DNA of 64,000 nt from Eucalyptus grandis. Its lineage: Eukaryota; Streptophyta; Magnoliopsida; Myrtales; Myrtaceae. Positions 48,241 through 61,161 of this stretch are shown here, in pieces. The stretch's first letter is position 1; each line of letters starts with the position of its first letter. The position numbers and the translations under genes are program-made. Location of the stretch: positions 10,168,001 to 10,232,000 of the forward strand of contig NC_052620.1 in the NCBI RefSeq assembly GCF_016545825.1. Direction: 5' to 3'. The notes under the pieces are model-generated. The model was not told the DNA's origin. It ran no database searches and was given only the letters and a program-made list of their open reading frames with translations.

Positions 48241-49840
48241 TAAATATATAGACTGATTTAAATGTATGCACTAGTTCAAAATAAAGTTTTTAATTGTAAT
48301 TATATTCCAGTTAAAAAATTGGCAAATATTACTTTGGCAGTGTCAGTCTATATAAAGGAGATATATTACTTCAAAACCCTGTAAAAGACACAAAATGGTC
48401 ATCCAAATTTAATCAAACCCTGTTAGAACCACTGCCATTCATGAAGACAATTATGATTGCTATGAATTAACAAAAGTGTCCTCTTTTCAGCCCCAGAAAA
48501 AAACATGATACTTCCCCATTAAAATTTGGCATGTTGAAACGCTAATGACTTTCGTAAAAAACGATTCCGTATGTAAGGAAAATCTATTAGGATTTTCAAG
48601 TATTTTAACTCTACCACTACACACTAGCCACCACTACCACCAAGTGGCCATGGTCTTAAGAGATTACCACCCCCCTAGCCACTTCAGCTGAAACCAGTCG
48701 CTACCTAACCAGAATAACCATTACCACCACCTTTGCTTGTGTCCGTTCCCTATGGACCTAACTCCCACTTGTTTCATATATTTCAACAAGGATACATACT
48801 CTCTCTCAAGAGAGAGGTGAGGTGCTGTGCAATAGTTGCAACCTCTTGATAATAGAGCTTGCAGTTATTGCTGTCGACAACTAGGTTAACCGATCTAAAA
48901 TCTCGGGGTCAGATGAGGGGTGGTTTAAGATGGCGCATGCTTTGACATATCGAGACAACATCCTTAAAGTAGTTATAGTGATTTCTTTCTCGGAAAAGGA
49001 CAAATGAAGAAAAGGAAAATGGAAAGAAAAAGAGTGAGCGAAATAGATTTCGACCGTCTAAAATACCCACAGAGTAAAATGTCAATTTTTCCCGGGGATG
49101 ACTGCACACAAAAGATCCTCAACCCTTTTAGGGAAAAAAGAAGAAGCTAGTTGTGTTGGTGGACAATTCAATCCATAAATATTTTTTTTTTAAAGATTCT
49201 TCCTGTATAAAATGTCCCAAATAGAAATGAACAACTATCATATTTTCTTCTCGAATCTAATAAAAAGTACAATCCTAGAGACTTTGTTATTATAGAAGAG
49301 GCAAAGGCAACAATGGGGAAACTGTGAAGCTTTCTAAAACAGAGGACACTCAGAGGTTTCGGGATTGCTCTTCCTTAAAACGGATGTCAAATAGATTTAT
49401 GGACTCCAAAACCCACCTCACAAGTGGTTTTGAGCACCAAAGCTAACATGAGGTTCCTATTTATAGTAAATGGTCCCCTTAATCTTGCAAGCCTCTAAAA
49501 ACGCCCCCTGTAAGATCAAGTAAAACAGCAGCAATCCAACCAAACCCCGGACATAACAGGCAAAACCAGCTGCGGTTTTATATACTCTTTCCATTTGTTA
49601 ATTAGTTAAATTTACCATCTTTAAAAAATTAATAATCAACACCATCCTTTTGCGCCTAATTCAATATGCATGCCCCTCAATTAAGATCTGATATATGCGA
49701 GTCTTCAAAAAGGATCTCGGGATGTGCCTTAAGCACACTATCCTCAATGGCCATGTGTCCAACATCCTTGTAAAAAATTGCAACTAGCCAGGGAATTTAT
49801 GACTTTTTTCGGGGGTCAAATCCCACCATATACGAGGAAT
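48241..49840. other. Intergenic, nothing recognised
   Basis: No family-like frames. ACC/CCA-rich low-complexity sequence occurs at about 48610-48740. A 66-codon minus-strand frame (48909-49109) is Phe/Ser-rich and not credible. Confidence 0.35.
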
Positions 49841-49849
49841 ATGAAATTG

Positions 49850-50600
49850 TTGTTCCCGGGTACTGTTTCAATGTGCGGCTACAGAAAAAAAGATGAAAGA
49901 CTCCCTCTCCCTCTCCAAACCTCTCTTCATCTCTTCCACTTCCGGGGGGAGGGATTTGGCCTAAATCTCTCCCTCCCCTCTTAGTTCCTTTTCCTTTTAT
50001 TTCTTTCCTTACCCTCCCAATCTAGTTTTGAATTTGGGAGTTTTGCTCTTCCAATATTATATCTAAGAGCTTTTCTTTTCGATTTAATTCTAGATTTTGG
50101 AGTTTTAATAAATAAATACTCTGTCTCTAGTTTCAATTATGTTCGCAACAACCTTGACGTCAAATCTCCATTTGTTGTAATTCAAAATTTTGGCACTTCA
50201 CATTGACTTCAAGATTTGTTCCCACATGTGTTAGATATGAATCTTTTTTCAACATGGTTATGTTGTCTCCATATGGTGATGGTATTGGAAACACCGATCC
50301 TAGGCGCGCACTGCCAAAAGACAAAAGTATAATTATGGATATAGATCTCGGTATGTGCTTATCGTTGATGTGCTATGCGATTTGCTGATTGGCCGCTGAT
50401 CCTTTCACTTAGATGTAGTCCCAAATCTGTTGTTGAAGGACGAGCCTGTTATTATCTTTGATGATCAAGCTCTAATGAAACGTCTTGATTTTTGGTTTTT
50501 TGTTTGTTTTGGAGTTCTATGAGTTTGCTTTGTTGTCATAATTTTTTAGATTCCCTTTCATGTATCATTTTAGTAATGAATGGAAAAAAAATTTTGACCA
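49850..50600 (+). mobile_element. Possible LINE 3' end
   Basis: The tail at about 50480-50590 is T/G-rich (GGTTTTTTGTTTGTTTTGG ... TGCTTTGTTGTCATAA) and ends TAATGAATGGAAAAAAAA. This is the usual look of plant L1-like LINE 3' ends. The upstream part has short frames only and an imperfect palindrome (GGGGGAGGGATTTGG / CCTAAATCTCTCCCTCCC, about 49945-49979). No reverse transcriptase is seen. Confidence 0.3.
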
Positions 50601-50849
50601 AAAAAAATCATTCACCACATGAAATCAACACCACTCATGGTCAAATGAGGGTAACTTATGAGTGATATAGACATATAAATAATTGCTCAATACTTTTTAA
50701 TAGCCGCAAGATAGCTCCTGCCCAAATTTGAGTCGAAAAAGGGCATACATTTTGTGGATGGTGTAAATGGATGATTTTCATAAATATTAACCTAATGAGA
50801 GATGATCGTATGTCACCTACCAAAAAAAACATATGTCACCTATCCATGT

Positions 50850-51052
50850 ATGGCTGCGCTGGTGGGGACGTTCTCCTCTGGTATATTCGGACCAAAAGGT
50901 TAGGAGTTCGAACCCCAATGTATGCTCCGTGATTTAAGTGGGGGCCTCGGCGATAGGTTGTTGGGCTAATTTTTCCTCAAATATAGCCGATGCTACGCAC
51001 CCATAAAGTGAATTAGGTCGGATCCTCGACATAAAAAAAAAAAAAATAAAAA
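50850..51052 (+). mobile_element. tRNA-derived SINE
   Basis: The 5' part TGGCTGCGCTGGTGGGGACG resembles a pol III box A. GGAGTTCGAACCCC at 50903-50916 is a clear box B (GTTCGAACC). The body of about 200 bp ends in a run of A (51033-51052). Size, box spacing and A-tail fit a plant SINE. A target-site duplication is unclear. The preceding TATGTCACCTACC is itself doubled at about 50810 and 50833. Confidence 0.72.
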
Positions 51053-53500
51053 TGTCTTCAAAACAATCTTGTCCATTTATCTAGGGCTCATACTTGGTCA
51101 ACTGCGTTACGTGGACGAGCAAGTCACGTTCACGTGCAGCAATTTTTGCCTCCAGGACTCTTGAAGACTCCAAGCTAGTACCACACACTGTCTGAAGTAA
51201 CGTCTTTGTGCAGAACTGGTACAAAACTCAGGAGCTTTCACACGTGTAATTTACCTAGAATTTTCTACACCGGGACAATTTGTTCTCTCTTTCCAATCGA
51301 GTGTGAAGCAGCCACTTGTCCCCTAGTATATAGGGCTTGATGTGCATCTCACATGAGACAACACGACAAGAGTTTTCATTGGGTGAGAAATCAGTCCAAG
51401 ACAGCCTTTGGCATGTTTGTGGTCAGAATCAGCAGTTTTCCTTTGTCATGAGTTATTTTGGTACAAAACTGGAATGCAGGGTCCTATTACCTGTGGCTAT
51501 GAAGCACCGTGTATGGACATAAACAATGCTTTCAGTTCCTGTGATGCCCATATTAATTAGGCCAGCTCCGGCTATCTTTTGTCGCCAACAGTAAAAAGTG
51601 GGAAGAGAACGACGGAGAGAGCCTTAGGCTCAGACCTAGACACGGAGCCGGTGAATGGTGAAATAATTGAAGACCTTGGGTTGAGAAAGGAAGGACAAAT
51701 TCATGTTTACGTCCTTTGTTCCATTCTCTGTATCTGGCCATGAACTTAGAATAATTGATGGAATCATAACAGACATTGGGATGAATAAAACTTCATAATT
51801 GTTCCTTTTCTTTTTCCGTATTATATTCCTTTTGTTCTAAGGTGGAAACCACATTCCAAGTCTTGCGTGTGAAGGAGAACCAGAAAGGACGGTCATAATC
51901 GTTGTCTTTTGGCATTCTAGTGCAGCTTTTAATGCTATAGAAACCCTAAAAACTAAAGAGAAAGAATTTGAAACGATTTATTGACATGCAACGACTTGCA
52001 CAGCAAGAATGCTAATGAGAAAGATTCCTTGGGGTGGGGGGTGCGTGGGGGCGGTGGGGAGAGAGGGGGAGAGGATGGTTCTTGAGCACGTTGTTCTCAT
52101 TCACTCTGAATCAGTCATTCTTGTCTTTGAAGTGCGGTCGTTCCTCGAAAGAAAATAAACAATGTTAGAAATAGTTAGTCGGGTCTCTGCGCCCATTTCT
52201 CTAAATTAAGCAAAAATATTATAAGCACTTGATATTTGGTGATCGGTTTGATTGGACGAGGATGTCTTGCTCGGCAAGCACTCTGAGATTTATTGAAACA
52301 AGGACCTGCAAAGAATTTGAGTCTGTTATGACTCATGGGATTCTTCTTAGTTTATTGCTTTAGCGTTGGAAATTGTGGATTCCGACATTATATAGTTCTC
52401 ATGTTCTTGGGAAATTTTCACATGCAGAGGTGTACTTTTTGAAACTCCTTGTCAGCCGGGTGTCTTTCGGTACTTGCTGATTAGTTTTTGAGTTTAAGAG
52501 TCTCTGAGATCTTTCGTTTCATACTACAAGAGTCAAAAACAGGAAGTCTTGGCGTGCACAGAGGGTAGGCGACTCCTGGGTTTCGCGACGAGGCAAGAAC
52601 CGAACATATGTGAAAAGCGAACAAAAAGTACTGAAGAAACCCTAATTTCTTAAGTATTGAAAAGTAATCATCCCGTGTTCTTCGGCTGAAACCACGCTTC
52701 TGATTTTGCTTTTTCAGGTTCTGTCTGTTTTGTGTCTTCGAATGTGACATATACGACCAAAAAGCAATTGCCAATTTCATAGAATGTAGATCTGTTTTTC
52801 TATTTCTGTGTTCAGCTATATGTTCAGCCACATGATTTTGCCTTTACTTGGAATCAGTCTAGCCCTCAAGGAAGCTTTCGGGGATTTAAATAGAGCATGA
52901 TCTCATAGCATAAGCAAATGTTGAGACAGGTAATATTAATATTTCACAACAAAAAGCATCACCTTGACAAATTGTAAATGCTAATGCTAGTTCTTGACTC
53001 AGTATGGTTCTAGAATCCACTAAGATGAGTATATTTCATGGAAGATGAATAATTTGAAAAATATTTTCTTGTTAAAGATTGCTTGTATCACTTGTGAATG
53101 AACGCAAACTATTTTTATCGTGTATGAATTGTTATCGACAATTTCATTGACAAATTAATGATGCAAGTGACAATTTTTTAAAATAACATTTTTCAAAAAT
53201 TTATTTTCACGAAATAAACTGGGCCACATCTACAAAGAATTTGAAGCAGAAGCCTAGTATTATAGTAATGATATTTTAGTATTCAAGATATATGATTGGA
53301 AATTAGACACTTGAACGTCTTGAAGAAAATAACCCTTAAAACTTTGTATCTGGGAGAACAAAGTAGCATGTAATTCTATCATTAATTGTTTGACAAAGAC
53401 TAGTCCTCTAGAAATGATCTTTATCAGTTTCCACCAGTAGGCAAAAGCTTTTTGGTCAAGTCAAATCCATTCTCGTCGTTTTGCCCTCTTTGCCTCTCTG
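51053..53500. other. Intergenic, nothing recognised
   Basis: The longest frame is 116 codons on the minus strand (52481-52831), Lys/Arg/Ser-rich without a motif. A G-rich patch (52031-52072) is low complexity. Around 53508-53560 TGGCTTAGTTGAAAG and GGAGTTCGACC suggest a decayed tRNA-like or SINE fragment. Confidence 0.35.
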
Positions 53501-53589
53501 CCTTTATGGCTTAGTTGAAAGCATCGTGAGTCTAGCATAGTTGGAGTTCGACCATGTCGAGAACTTAAAATCAATGGCCTGATATTATA

Positions 53590-53861
53590 GGGTGCGTTTA
53601 CTTTACTGAAAAGTTCATGATAAAAAAAAATTTCACAAAAATTATTTTCGAGAAAAATGATTGGTTTTAATTTGTTCAGTGATTTAGGGTAAATGATTTT
53701 ATTTTTATTAGAAAAGGAAAGTCGTTTTCCTTTAATTTAAGTTCATCATTTTTAGTTCGCCGAAAATGTTTTGCATAGATCAATTGGTTTTTGTCATCTA
53801 AATGCTAGAGAATTAGAAAAATAATTTCATAAAAACAATTTCCTTTAAAGCAAATACACCC
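53590..53861. mobile_element. MITE (about 272 bp), hAT-like ends
   Basis: Ends GGGTGCGTTTACTTTA and, inverted, GGGTGTATTTGCTTTA form a terminal inverted repeat. The interior is AT-rich, with GAAAAGGAAAGTCGTTTTCC palindromes and no frame. No certain target-site duplication. Confidence 0.7.
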
Positions 53862-54189
53862 TCAGTTTGCTCTTTTGGCTCACCAAGTACCATAGAAACA
53901 TAAGATGCTAAATTTGGTCGTACTCTTCCATGGCCAACTTCTCCTGTTTGATGTTAGGTGACTCGTGAAATGAGTGGCATATAATTTTCAAGCAGAAGCT
54001 TATTTTCAAGTTGCTTCTATCATACTATTCCACCATTTGATCCATGCTTCGATTTGGACGTCTGTACCATCCTAGTAATGGATGATTCTTTTGATGTGAA
54101 GCCAATCGAGTAACTCTTCTACATGCATCTAGCCTTTGATAGCCATCGTCTCAACCTTTGTGTTTCAAAATTAAGTGATTGAAAAAAAA

Positions 54190-57100
54190 ACAAAATAAGA
54201 AAATAATTCAGATACCAAATTTATGTGATTTAGTTGGTAGGACCTACTCGATGGGAAAAGCAATACTAGATTCCACTATAAATCTAGTGATAAATTAGAG
54301 CAACCACATTCAAGTCATTTCAATGCTCTCATTATTTTCCAACTCTAGTTACACCCAATAATCTCATACAATGTTAACCTTTACAATTTCTTGCGAAGCA
54401 ATGTCTCAATCTCACAAAAGAATTCACAATTTTTATCCGAAAGAATTTATTAGTTTCAGCACTCGAATTGCTTTATGGTGTAGTTCACAAAGAAGCATCC
54501 TTTTTTGAATGCTCTTCACAAAGAAGTCTCACTTCTCATGTAGAAAAGAATTGAATACAAAATAACTAATCTACTCAAACCAAAAAACCTACTCAAATTG
54601 GGTTTCTTTATGGATTCAAACTCTTCAACAATCTTCAAGTTGCTATATTTTTTTACTCAAGTTGCAGTTGTTTTTTTTTGGAGTTCAAGCTTTGTTGCTA
54701 CTCTTTCTCAACCTTTCATGGGCTCTGTATCCGTAAACATCTTCCAAATCTAAGACACATTTGAACATTGTCATAATTGTATACCTCATCAAGATACAAC
54801 TCCACTTATACCTTTAGCTTCTCCATAGAAATTAATAGACACAACCTTCTCTATCGTAGATAAAGAAAAATCTTTGTTGCATCTATTCTATCAGGAGATC
54901 AGACATATTGTCTTCAGTGGCTACAACAACCATTGTCTCTATAGGTTCCACTTCACTACTAGTACTGTTATTGTGCTAACACCCACTACCTCAAGAGTTT
55001 TTAGTTGCAACTCCACTTTGAGATCCATGTAAACATTGCCATAAACACTCCTACCGAAAAAAAAAAAAAAAAAAAACTGGAGACTTGCCAAATGTAACAT
55101 CTCTGTCGATAATATGTGAACTTAGTTCTAGGCACCATAATTGATAACCTCGCTCACACTAGTGCATAGCCTAGGAATATGGACTTTTTTTTCCCTCCCA
55201 TTGAGTTTAACATCACTCACTCAATAATAACATGGACAACCAAATACTCTAAGAATAAGATAATCAATAATGTTTCCACAACCCATTTATTTGGGAGTCC
55301 AACTTCCAATTTTTTTAATGGGGATCTATTCACTAGGTTGCTTGCTATCCTAAACACATCTACAAAGAAATCATACCAACATTAAAGAGAATTTTATTGA
55401 ATATATCTAATAATGTCCTACTCATCAAATCTACAACTTATTGTGGTTTACTAGCACTAGCGTAGTATCTTATCATACCGTCCTTCATTTCGGAATTTTT
55501 TAAATAGTTTTGAATTGAACTCCATCTCACTATCAATTTGTACATGCTCGATTGTTTCACTAGTCTCATTTTTTTTTTTGTCAAAGCTCTTAGCTTTCTG
55601 ATATTGACAAAATCATCAGACTTGTGTCTTAGCACAAATTTTTAAGTCATCCTCGAGTAATAATGTGTTATTGTTAGTATGAATCTAGCACTCTTTCTCA
55701 ACGGAAATCACAACTTCTCTATGAACATCTGAGTGAGTCAACTCAACAATCTCTGTGGTTTCTCTAACATTCATACTAAATTGCACTTTCTGCCGTTTAT
55801 GTAAGTCAAAACACATGCACACATTTAGTTCCTTAGCCGTGTAACCACATAATAGATTCCTTTTAATCAAAACCTCCAAGCTTCCTTTTTTAGTGTGTCC
55901 TAAGTGCATATACCACAATTTAGACTCTCAAATAGTTGCGTTTAACATCTCCATGACAAAATCCATCACTTTGTCCCATTGAAGGTCATAAAAAGCCACT
56001 ATACTTGAATTCTCTTATTATCACAAAGGTACTTCGAATAACATTTAGAATTTCACCTTCTGAAGAATGCCACATTTTGAAGAATACCTACACCTAGTTG
56101 AATCCTAGGTACTTAAAGAAATCGGGTTTTTCTTCAATTCTGGAAAGACCTCTCGCACCAGTTTATGACCTCACAATGGCATCATGCATTCCACTCTTGA
56201 CATCACATCCACAACATTGCACTTAGCATTGTTCCCCAGCTATGCAGTACCACTATTCGCGCACTGATAAATAGTAAACTAGTTTCTATTTGGCATAGCA
56301 TGAAATAAACAATCGGAATCAATAATCCATCCATCAAATAATGATCATCAATGACAGACAAGACACACTCATAGTAATCTAAGACACCATTAGCAATTGT
56401 AGTAATATTAGTAAGAGACTCAACCTTAATTCCCTTAGGTTTCTCATATTTCAGCTTAAGACATTTCCTTTTAAGATGCCCTCTGTTGCCACAACTTCAA
56501 CATATCACACCACTAGTTTGATACTAATTTCGTCTATTCATGTTTGCACTACTCTTGTTAATACTAGTACTTCTTCATTATCCCTCACCTACTGAAATTT
56601 AGATAGTTGTTCACCAAATTCTCTTCTATGGATGTCTGTACTTAGAATCAGATTGCAACCTCGTAAAACGTCAAGTTTCTTGACCTAGTGGAATTAGTAA
56701 CAACAATAACGGTAGTATTCTATTGATTAGATAATAAGGATAATAGGACGAAAGCACACACCCTCATCATTAAAGTCAATCTCAACTAAAGTCAATTGGA
56801 ACCACATTAAATTTATTGATATGCTCAACATTAGACAAACCTTTACCCATCTTTAAGTGAAACTAACTTTTTATAAAGTAGATCTTTTCTATTGTAGAGG
56901 GCTTCTTGTAAATATTCAACATAGCATTCATTAGTCCTATAGTAGTCTTCTCTTTAACAGGGTTAAAACATGACATTATTAGCCAACATCAATTGAATAA
57001 CACCCCAAGCCTATCCCTCCAACAATTCTTAATTAGATTGCTTCATCAACTTTGGCTTCTTCCTAGATAGAGGTATATATAGATTCCTATGGTTGAGATA

Positions 57101-57690
57101 ATTCTCAATTCACATCGTCGAGAAGCCAAAATCCTTGTCAAATTCATTGATCTTCACTTTTCCTACTACTGTCACCATTGACTCACTTGAACTCGGTCAA
57201 GCCTAGTTTATCGTGGAAAAAGCGATTGACTTATAAAATTGACAGACGAAGAAAATAAATCGGTTACTAGATTTATATGGTTCAGTTGGTGGGACCTACT
57301 TCATGAGGAGAACAATATAGGGTTCCAATAGATTAAGCAATAATGTAGAGATTACAAACACATTTGAATTACTCTAATACTCTTCCTATACCCCATTTTC
57401 ACCCAATAACCTCACACACTATTTAGCTCTCACTGTTCATTGTGAAATAGTCTCTTAGTCTCATAAAAGGAATTAACAAATCTTGCCGACAAGATTTAAT
57501 TGGTTTCAACATTCTCGATTGCTTTATGGCATAAATTATGAAGAAGTAGCCTCTTTTGGATGCTCTTCACGATCAAGTCTCAGTTGGTATATATAAATGA
57601 ATTAGATACAAAATAGGAAACCTACTCAAATTGGGTAACTTACTTAGATTGGGTTTCCTTCATGGGCTCAAACTTGAGAAATATTTTTAC
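54190..57690 (-). mobile_element. Ty1/copia retrotransposon relic with two LTRs
   Basis: Direct repeats at about 54190-54640 and 57240-57690 are the LTRs. They share GTGGGACCTACT-like, CACCCAATAA, ATTGCTTTATGG and CTACTCAAATTGGGTTTC blocks. Between them the minus strand reads gag at its right end, with a zinc knuckle C-x2-C-x4-H-x4-C (CGNRGHLKRKC, about 56461-56503, one stop inside). The pre-integrase domain (MHLGHTKKGSLEVLIKRN, 55918 downward) follows, then integrase remnants (LRHKSDDFVNIRKL, 55635 downward). Stops and shifts are many and RT is not recognisable. The LTRs differ considerably, so the insertion is old. Confidence 0.82.
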
Positions 57691-58611
57691 AATTCAAATT
57701 AAATTCATTCCTTTGTTGATGACGATGTAAAGTCTCTCCATTGGATGTGCTGAATGGTCATCATGGAAAGAAATGTCAACTAAATTATGATAGTTGTGCT
57801 TACGCTATGAGTGCATCAACATTTGGTCCATGCATGTTAATGATCATTGTAGCATAGGCCATAATGTTGGAGAGATTGAAGTTTTTAGAGGGGCTATAGA
57901 CAAGATAAATGAAAAGTTTATACCAAAACAATCCAACTTATCATATATGGAACATATTGTTATTGATAGTTGCTATCTACGAATCTACCATAGTATACAC
58001 GATATGTAACTCACCATTCAATAAAATTCTCTAAAGAGATACAAGGATATGGAAAAAAAAGAAAAGAAAAAAGAAAAAAGAAAAAATAAAAGAAAAAGAA
58101 AAAGAAAAAGAAATTCTATCAAGACTTTACAAGAAGTTTGTATGCAATAGTTTTGTTGCCTTAGTTGAGCTAAGGTGATGAAACCTAGTTTCGTTGCTTT
58201 AAGTGACAAATGCAACAAAATTGAATTTCCTAAGATTTGCCCTCTAATCAAGCAACTTTGAAAGGCTTGACCTCACGACAATCTTGTGAATTTGTTGGCT
58301 AAACATTCCCATGGAATTTGGATGATTTCAAGACTATCCTTGGTACTAATATCTACTATGACAAGTGTAGATGGTGAATTAATTTTGTAGATTTTAATGG
58401 TTCATTTGTATCAGCAAAGATGAGAAATTAGGTTGTGATCGCTAGGTGATCAAGCATTAATGTGAGTGGTATCTCTTAGTGACTTGGAAGGACTAGAGTC
58501 AAACTTGTGTTCTTGAAAGTCTTTGGGTATTGTATCCTATCATCACATGTCATTTCATTAATATCGTCAATCATCTAGGCAACAATCTGCACATGTTGAT
58601 AATTAGTTTCA
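57691..58611. other. Spacer; polypurine (AAAAG)n at about 58050-58112
   Basis: A 71-codon plus-strand frame (57794-58009) has no recognisable family. A purine-only tract of about 60 bp (AAAAG/AAAAAG units) lies next to it. Its complement gives a Phe/Leu-rich spurious frame. Confidence 0.4.
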
Positions 58612-59149
58612 AAGGGAGAAGGATACTAGAAGTGCCAAAAGTTGTGTATGACGCTTACTTTAATACCAAAATTTTTCATTGACTTATTTAAGTGTCAAAT
58701 CAGAGAAAAAATGATCACTAAAGTGCTTTCGACGAGAAATTCGGACTAGAGAATGGCTTTTATAATTAAAATTTTTATCTAAGGTGACATCTTTTTGGCA
58801 CCAAAGTGGTCACTTTTTCATTGAGATTGGCATTGAAGTGATCATTTTTTTTTAACAACAATTGGCATTGAAGTAATCATTTTTAACAACGACTAGTATT
58901 GAAGCAATCAATTTTAACCTACTACAAGATGCCATCTAGGGGTTATATGTTGATTGAGCATGCTAATGAGCCATGTAAGATTGAGAAATTAATAAAATAT
59001 GACAATGTCAAATTTTCGATGACCTACATTGGAGTCAGCACTTAAGTGATCATTTTTTTTAAATGACACTTAAATGATTCAAAAAAAAAAAATTGACATT
59101 AAAGTTAGTACTGTACACAATTTTGACACTTCTAATGTCGTTCTCCCTT
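58612..59149. mobile_element. Foldback element (about 0.54 kb) with internal repeats
   Basis: AAGGGAGAA at 58612 pairs with TTCTCCCTT ending at 59149. Arms of about 135-140 bp match in reverse complement (AGAAGTGCCAAAAGTTGTGTA with TACACAATTTTGACACTTCT; ATGATCACTAAAGTGCT with AAGTGATCAT). The centre has three units of about 32 bp (GGCATTGAAGTGATCATTTTT type, about 58830-58920). No coding capacity. Confidence 0.75.
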
Positions 59150-59559
59150 ATTGTCTATTGGTGATGAGTTACCACTAATGATGGTAAAGTACACGTACGA
59201 AGATAACAATTAATAGTATAAAAAATAGCCATTACAAGACTGGGTGCCATAGTTGAAAAACCAAAAAAGTTATTAGAAAAGCAATTAATAGGTTTTTGCC
59301 TCAATGAAGCAACAGTTGTAGTTGACTCCATGTTAGGAAACTTGCGAAAGTTAGAAGAAACGATTTAATAGGTAATCCTGACGATAGCATATGTCTCTGC
59401 CCACTCTCAAATGGCCAATTGAGTCTTCTTAGAGGTCTCCAATGATTAAATTGAAGACTTCTATAGATAAGGATAAGCAAAACTTAGAAGAGGTTGGACA
59501 CGAGATATATTGCAATTGTGCTTTGAGCTAGAAATCCTCTTTGTTCTTCATTCGATATT

Positions 59560-59900
59560 TCTCTATAAAGGTTTAGCATTGTCTTAATAGATAATCAAGT
59601 GTATAGGTATAAGTACAATCATTATGCTCTGATAGTGTAATCTATCTTGTGATAGGAACACCACTTGCTAGTTGTAATTTGCAATAATGATTACTAGTGG
59701 AATCTTGCCGTTGTTAAGACTGTTAGCGAAGAGTGGACGTAAGTTTTGAGATAAAACCGAACCACTATAAATCATTGTGTGATCTATCCTCCTTGTTCAT
59801 CATTTGCATATTTGTTTACTATCATCAAACACGTTGATCAACATCTCACATAATTTGGCTTGCTGATAGTTGTGTCATTCCACGAAGGATTTTTAGTATC
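59560..59900 (+). mobile_element. Ty1/copia LTR fragment
   Basis: GAGTGGACGTAAGTTTTGAG followed by ACCGAACCACTATAAATC and TGTGTGATC is the promoter/R-region signature of Tork/Angela-type copia LTRs. It includes the CTATAAAT TATA box at about 59770. No internal region follows. Confidence 0.55.
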
Positions 59901-59984
59901 TTCATTCAACCTATTCAACCATCTCTTCTAGGTTGTATTGTTAACCTCAACGGAATGTATTTAGACTTGTACTCATAGAGAAAT

Positions 59985-61161
59985 CCACTATAAATCTGGA
60001 GAGTATATTGTGTACAATCATTCAAGTGTTTCTCAACCCAAATTATACCCAAAGCAAACTCACAAGTACATCTGACTCTTTTGCAGAGAGCTCACTTAGA
60101 CAACTCATATAGAGAAAATCTGATACTTCTCTTGTTTGCATTGCTGTGTCTAATAACATAGTAGAATATATATATATTAAATGCAAATTAGGAAGCTTGT
60201 TTTAGAAAGCTTACTTAAACTAGGAAATCTACACAAACTCGAGAAATATCATCAATAATCTCACCTTGGCTCAACCTTTGAGTCAAGTTATAGTGCTTAT
60301 TATCCATATTGTCTCTCCCCATGTCCCGATGGACACTCAACTATCACAAATGTCTACCTAGGGTTGTTTAAAGGAATGAACTTAGGCCACAGGTCCATAG
60401 AATTCTCATCACAATAAGCTTCCTCAAGATTACATCCTCTCTTGACATTCCAAATCTGATGCAGTATATTCAATCCTAAATGAATTCAATTCTCAAGTAA
60501 TACCTCTGACTTTAACTGCACACTGCATTGACCTAATGTATGATGTCAACATCAGTAACCAAGCCATTAGACCACCCCACTCCTTTAGCTACTTCCGTTG
60601 TTACCATTTTAATCTCTAATTCTGTTGTAGACAAAATTACAATAATAAAAATTCCAAACAATGATTAGATAAACAAAAACTTCAAATCAATGTAGAAACC
60701 CTAATCTTATCTCTGATACTAATTGTTATAAACATAATGCGGAAGACAACGGATCTTGCTCTTCAAGTCAAACTCGAAAAGAACAAATTACCATAGAAAT
60801 CAATGAGGAATGATAAAGAATACTAGAGATTTACATGGCTCGGTCAAAATGTCGGTACCTACTCCATCAAGAGAACTAGCCATCAAGAAATCCACTATAA
60901 GTCTAGAGAGTATAGAGTTTAGAATCGTTCAAGTGTTTCCTAACCCCCAATTATATATAAAACAAACTCACAAATGTAATATCACTATCTCTCATAAAGA
61001 ACTCACTTAGATTACTCACAAAGAAAATCTGATGCTCCTCATTTTATCCTAGTGGTTCTAAAAAGTGGAATCGGATGGATTCTTATGCAATGAAAAAAAT
61101 CCCTTTTAGGACATCTACTCAAATTAGAAATTTCACTCAAACTTGAGACATATTCTTAACA
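59985..61161 (-). mobile_element. Miniature LTR element (TRIM-like or deleted copia)
   Basis: Two direct repeats are related: about 59985-60263 (truncated) and 60724-61161 (about 438 bp). They share GAAATCCACTATAA(A/G)TCT, AGAGAGTATA, TTCAAGTGTTTC and AGAAAATCTGAT. The longer one has TG...CA ends on the minus strand. Next to it GTATCAGAGATAAG at about 60721-60708 (minus) is a tRNA-Met primer-binding site. Only about 460 bp lie between the LTRs, without a coding frame. This is the structure of a terminal-repeat retrotransposon in miniature, though simple internal deletion is an alternative. Confidence 0.65.

Noticed and set aside
52481..52831. 116-codon minus-strand frame
   Set aside because: Lys/Arg/Ser-rich with no domain, no splice or promoter context; probably chance.
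58018..58251. 77-codon minus-strand frame rich in Phe/Leu
   Set aside because: It is the complement of a polypurine (AAAAG)n tract.
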